NCBI GenBank assembly: GCA_034933685.1
Contig: JAYFNB010000043.1
Location: 1-64,000, forward strand
Reading direction: 5' to 3'
DNA: 64,000 nt
Source: UBA8514 sp034933685
GTDB taxonomy: Bacteria; Bacillota; Clostridia; Lachnospirales; Anaerotignaceae
In this document: positions 60,993 to 64,000 of the stretch, piece by piece
How the letters are laid out: each line of letters starts with the position of its first letter
Numbering within the stretch: the stretch's first letter is position 1
The notes under the pieces: generated by a model
Told to the model about the DNA's origin: nothing
Seen by the model: the letters and a program-made list of their open reading frames with translations, nothing else
Database searches by the model: none
Translations under genes and position numbers: made by a program

Positions 60993-61880
60993 TTATGATT
61001 TCAATTGCTTGTCATATTCTTGTGCAACCCCTATTTTTTCGCCCATTTTAACTGCAGTCTCAATTCCTAACCTTGTGTTTTTCAAAATGTCTTTATCAAT
61101 CTTAATTTTTCCTTTTTCCGCACAAACAATAACTGTTGAGCCTCCAAATTCAAATTTGCCCTTCTCCTCACCACGTTTAACATGCTTCTCTTTGTGATAA
61201 TTTACAATTTTGCCTACAAACAATGCTCCTACTTCCATTATTAGCAACTTTCCAAAATTTTCACTTTTAAGTATGGTAAATTCTCTGGTGTTTTCCTTAT
61301 AAATTTGTACTGAATCATTAGCAACAGGGTTTACTGTGTGAAACACACCTTTAATTCGGTAATTCTTCGTCTTATAACCATTATCAATATAACAATATCT
61401 ATGATAATCATCTACCGTAAGTCGAAATACTAACAAAACTCCGCTTTCATATTTACTGGCAAGCTTTTTGCTTCCTAGCAAACTCTCCATAGTATATGAA
61501 GTATTTTTAATAATAAATTTGCTTTCATCATTAATATCATATACCGTTAGTTTACCATCACAAGGTGATATTAAATGTTTTCTATTATCATCAATCTTTC
61601 GTTTCTCGGTCTTGATTTGCCTTGTGAAAAAGTCATTGTATGAAGTGAATTTATGCTTTCTGTATTGTGTCATGTCAATTTTATTCATCGCGATAAATGG
61701 TGTTATCAGTACTTTTGATATTCTGAGGTTAAGTAAATACCCCATGAAAATCGAATACTTTGGTTTAACTATCTGTGAAAGGAGTATCTTCCCAAATTTA
61801 CTCTTATACATGAAGGAAAGTAGTTGATCCTGCGCACCATCATTTCCAATCATATTTCCCTTGCGGTCAACACATTTCAT
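60993..61880 (-). CDS. psd: Phosphatidylserine decarboxylase proenzyme
   Basis: 295 aa. Pyruvoyl enzyme; the self-cleavage motif LGST appears as GGST with cleavage expected before Ser248. Catalytic residues in SPCDGKL, DDYHRYCYIDNG and FHTVNP are in place. Converts phosphatidylserine to phosphatidylethanolamine at the membrane. Follows pssA by 11 bases, so the two steps are encoded together. Confidence 0.94.
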   Translation of the reverse strand: MKCVDRKGNMIGNDGAQDQLLSFMYKSKFGKILLSQIVKPKYSIFMGYLLNLRISKVLITPFIAMNKIDMTQYRKHKFTSYNDFFTRQIKTEKRKIDDNRKHLISPCDGKLTVYDINDESKFIIKNTSYTMESLLGSKKLASKYESGVLLVFRLTVDDYHRYCYIDNGYKTKNYRIKGVFHTVNPVANDSVQIYKENTREFTILKSENFGKLLIMEVGALFVGKIVNYHKEKHVKRGEEKGKFEFGGSTVIVCAEKGKIKIDKDILKNTRLGIETAVKMGEKIGVAQEYDKQLKS

Positions 61881-61891
61881 TCGATCTCTCC

Positions 61892-62590
61892 TTATTCAAT
61901 AATGCCTCCAATTTCTTCAAATTCCTCAATTAACGGTTTCTCATGCTCAATGTTGTGCTTAATGCGATAATCAGAAAAAAGAAGGTTTACTACAACAGCA
62001 CAAGCTACAATCAAAACAAGAAAAGTAAGTTGCTTGTTTGTAGGCTTCTTAAATTTAAAATTGATAATAAATAACGTTCCAACTATAAAAAGATTTGCTG
62101 TAAGTATATACTTAATCATCCATGATGGAACAAAAAAGTTTAAAAGGAACACCATTGGCAGAATTACCGCTATGGATGTAACTGGAAGACCACGATAGTA
62201 TTTATTTGACCCCTCTTCTTCTTGCTGCCTTTTGGTTTCAAGAACATTAAAAAATCCAAGTCTTATAACCGCTGCAATACAATAATATGTTAGAATTAAT
62301 CCACCTAAAATTCCTTTTACCCCAAGCACATAACTAATCATTGCCGGGAATATTCCGAAGCAAATTACATCGCATAATGAATCTATCTGCATACCAAATA
62401 ATTTTTCTTCATACGTCCTGTTTTTTTTAGTCCTCGCAATTTTCCCATCAAACATATCACAAAGTCCTGATAATGCCAAACAAAATATGGCTGTTCTAAA
62501 CCTTCCGTCAATTGCTTGTGTCATTCCAAATACAGTGCTTGCCAATCCAATATATGTAAGTATAACGGTGTAATCGTAAAATCCTATCAT
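61892..62590 (-). CDS. pssA: CDP-diacylglycerol-serine O-phosphatidyltransferase
   Basis: 232 aa membrane protein, about six to seven helices. CDP-alcohol motif: DMFDGKIAR, then 12 residues instead of the usual 8 before G, then MQIDSLCD. Makes phosphatidylserine for Psd. The ATG overlaps the preceding stop (ATGA). Ends in a short acidic tail. Confidence 0.9.
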   Translation of the reverse strand: MIGFYDYTVILTYIGLASTVFGMTQAIDGRFRTAIFCLALSGLCDMFDGKIARTKKNRTYEEKLFGMQIDSLCDVICFGIFPAMISYVLGVKGILGGLILTYYCIAAVIRLGFFNVLETKRQQEEEGSNKYYRGLPVTSIAVILPMVFLLNFFVPSWMIKYILTANLFIVGTLFIINFKFKKPTNKQLTFLVLIVACAVVVNLLFSDYRIKHNIEHEKPLIEEFEEIGGIIE

Positions 62591-63621
62591 TTAATATCGT
62601 TCCTCTCTCTTGTCTTTCCAATTGTAAAATAGGCAATTATTGTTAATAGCGCACTGAGTATCAATTCTGTATAATAACTAAGCCCTCTGCTTATCACCAT
62701 TGCCGGCAAAGTAATTTCCCCGAAAATCGGTAAAAATACCAATAGAAAAAGCTTTTCGCTTATTCCCACTCCTCCTGGAAACGGCAGCATATCCACAGCA
62801 ACTGAAATCATTCCTTGCAAAAGAATAATTGTTACCCAACTAATTCCGCTAAGGTTAAAGGAACGATACACCAAATATGTTACATAGAAAAGCAACATTC
62901 TTTGAATAACTGACATTAAAAACACATTACAAACTACCACCAAATGTGTTTTAAAATAAGACGCAGCCTCTCTATATTTCTCAACTGCTGAATTTACTTT
63001 ATTAATTAGTTTTTCTGGCCTTCTTAGAATGTGAAACTTATTAAGTAAATTTATTGTATTAATCAATGAAGCCCTTGCTAAATTGGGGTCAAAAATTAGA
63101 AAAATCATAAATCCAACCACTAAAATGTTAAGAACCAGCCCAAGATAGAAGAAACCTATTGCAGGGTTAAAATAAAACATGATTTGCGTTGGTTTAACAA
63201 TCAATATAATAATTCCCAAGGCTATTAACACCATCTTGTAGGTAACGGTCACAATCATAAGTATTAAAGTTGATATTGCCACAGGTATTTTATCCTTTCT
63301 CATAAAATACACTTGCACGGGTTGCCCGCCACTTGCTGAAGGCGTAATGCAGCTAAAGAAAAAGCCCACAAAGGAATAGAGGAAACAATGGACAAGTCTT
63401 ACCTTTTGTCGAATATTTTTCATTAAGTAGAAAATAATAATCGATTCACATCCGATAAAAACTATAACACAAACCATTCCGCTTATCCAATAGAACATAT
63501 TTGCATTACTTATCTGGTCTATCATTTTACTTATGTCTTGTTCCTGGAAAAGAAAATATACCATTGCAGAAAAAACCAAACCCAAAAACAACAAATTCCC
63601 AATTAGTTTTCTTTTATTCAT
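62587..63621 (-). CDS. UPF0104 / LPG synthase-type flippase-domain membrane protein
   Basis: 344 aa, about eight membrane helices. Signatures TPSASGGQPVQVYF and LPFPGGVGISE belong to the family shared with the membrane domain of MprF (lysyl-phosphatidylglycerol synthase), without its transferase domain. Start at ATG 63621 preceded by AGGAAGAG; a TTG ten codons upstream lacks one. Placed directly before pssA-psd, hinting at lipid translocation or supply; inference. Confidence 0.87.
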   Translation of the reverse strand: MNKRKLIGNLLFLGLVFSAMVYFLFQEQDISKMIDQISNANMFYWISGMVCVIVFIGCESIIIFYLMKNIRQKVRLVHCFLYSFVGFFFSCITPSASGGQPVQVYFMRKDKIPVAISTLILMIVTVTYKMVLIALGIIILIVKPTQIMFYFNPAIGFFYLGLVLNILVVGFMIFLIFDPNLARASLINTINLLNKFHILRRPEKLINKVNSAVEKYREAASYFKTHLVVVCNVFLMSVIQRMLLFYVTYLVYRSFNLSGISWVTIILLQGMISVAVDMLPFPGGVGISEKLFLLVFLPIFGEITLPAMVISRGLSYYTELILSALLTIIAYFTIGKTRERNDIK

Positions 63622-63750
63622 AATCAGTCTCTTCCTATTTTTATTACTCAATGTAATAATTAAAAATACTTATTTATGATTGCATATTTATTTTCTGCCT
63701 TGTGTTCAACCTTTCCGTTTTAAATACGCAAAAATTTGTGGTTAAACTTT

Positions 63751-64000
63751 TTATTTTTTAGCTTCTCCCGACCGTGTAATAAGCGCTACCGTTTCAACAT
63801 GGTTTGTGCGTCCAAATTGATTCATGCACTTAACACGTTTTGTTTTGTATCCGTTTGCTTCAAATATAACCAAATCCCTTGCCAAAGATGTTGGCTTGCA
63901 GGATACATAAACGATTTCTGGTGCGCCAAAATCAATTATTTTAGTAATTGCCTTGGGATGAATACCATCCCTCGGTGGGTCAACAATAATAAGATCAGGT
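63751..64000 (-). CDS. 23S rRNA (uracil-C5)-methyltransferase RlmD/RumA type, 3' end
   Basis: C-terminal 82 residues of a minus-strand gene whose start lies beyond the right edge. It shows VDPPRDG, the nucleophile Cys region VYVSCKPTSLARDL, and the C-terminal NHVETVALI catalytic Glu segment of TrmA/RumA-family enzymes. Several paralogues exist in Firmicutes (RlmCD and others), so the exact target base is open. Stop TAA at 63751-63753. Confidence 0.9.
   Translation of the reverse strand, partial: PDLIIVDPPRDGIHPKAITKIIDFGAPEIVYVSCKPTSLARDLVIFEANGYKTKRVKCMNQFGRTNHVETVALITRSGEAKK

Noticed and set aside
63700..63716. LexA-box half-site near the right-edge gene
   Set aside because: GAAC is present on the minus strand but the partner half is GG rather than GTTC.
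1..64000. tRNA, rRNA, transposase, integrase or toxin-antitoxin genes
   Set aside because: Looked for their motifs and found none; the window appears to be core chromosome.

Overview
The window reads as chromosomal DNA of a low-GC, strictly anaerobic, probably spore-forming member of the Clostridia (best guess Lachnospirales-like, not provable here). Supporting signs are an IspH-ribosomal S1 fusion, a class III (oxygen-sensitive) ribonucleotide reductase with its activase, SpoVB and YlmC/YmxH family sporulation proteins, AddA, the hprK/rapZ/whiA/crh cluster, AGGAGG ribosome sites and TTGACA/TATAAT promoters. I see no prophage, transposon, CRISPR array, rRNA or tRNA. Most genes are on the minus strand.

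Layout. 0.3-5 kb: a small Asn-rich gene with a forespore-type promoter; an SOS module (LysM YneA-like division inhibitor divergent from lexA, three LexA boxes between them); nadE; a DUF975 membrane protein; YbjQ. 5-10 kb: one leftward cluster, phosphatase - BaiN-like flavoprotein - aroH - cmk - ispH/S1. 10-16 kb: rluB, dacF-type carboxypeptidase, a polar amino-acid ABC transporter, a CLC-type channel. 16-23 kb: a two-component system, addA and an unknown gene. 23.3-30.3 kb: histidine operon hisZ-G-D-B-H-A-F-I-E, ending in a previously uncalled 38-aa membrane ORF. 30.4-35 kb: nrdR, YlmC-like gene, and nrdD-nrdG behind an NrdR-type palindrome. 35-41 kb: DUF2161, aminopeptidase P, DUF362/ferredoxin, and two tandem mgtE genes preceded by a long structured leader. 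41-50 kb: PH-domain protein, M23 peptidase, then the carbon-control and cell-wall cluster crh-whiA-rapZ-murB-ROK-hprK-uvrC. 50-64 kb: YdcF, SpoVB, a homocysteine methyltransferase-like enzyme, galT, a peptide-binding lipoprotein, lytic transglycosylase, coaE, polA, a truncated orphan binding lipoprotein, a phosphatidylethanolamine module (psd, pssA, UPF0104) and the 3' end of an rlmD/rumA-type methyltransferase.

How genes work together. HprK and the Crh-like protein form a Ser-phosphorylation pair. The Crh-like protein has Asp where HPr has its catalytic His, so it should only signal. NrdR likely controls nrdD/nrdG. LexA likely controls the YneA-like gene and itself. The his operon supplies all steps except the aminotransferase (hisC) and histidinol-phosphatase.

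Most interesting region. The roughly 275-nt leader of the tandem mgtE genes (40850-41125, minus strand) has a strong promoter, a 34-codon Cys-containing ORF with a perfect ribosome site, a long-range stem that would hide that site, and a strong terminator just before mgtE. It does not match the M-box as I know it, so it may be an undescribed magnesium-linked attenuator.
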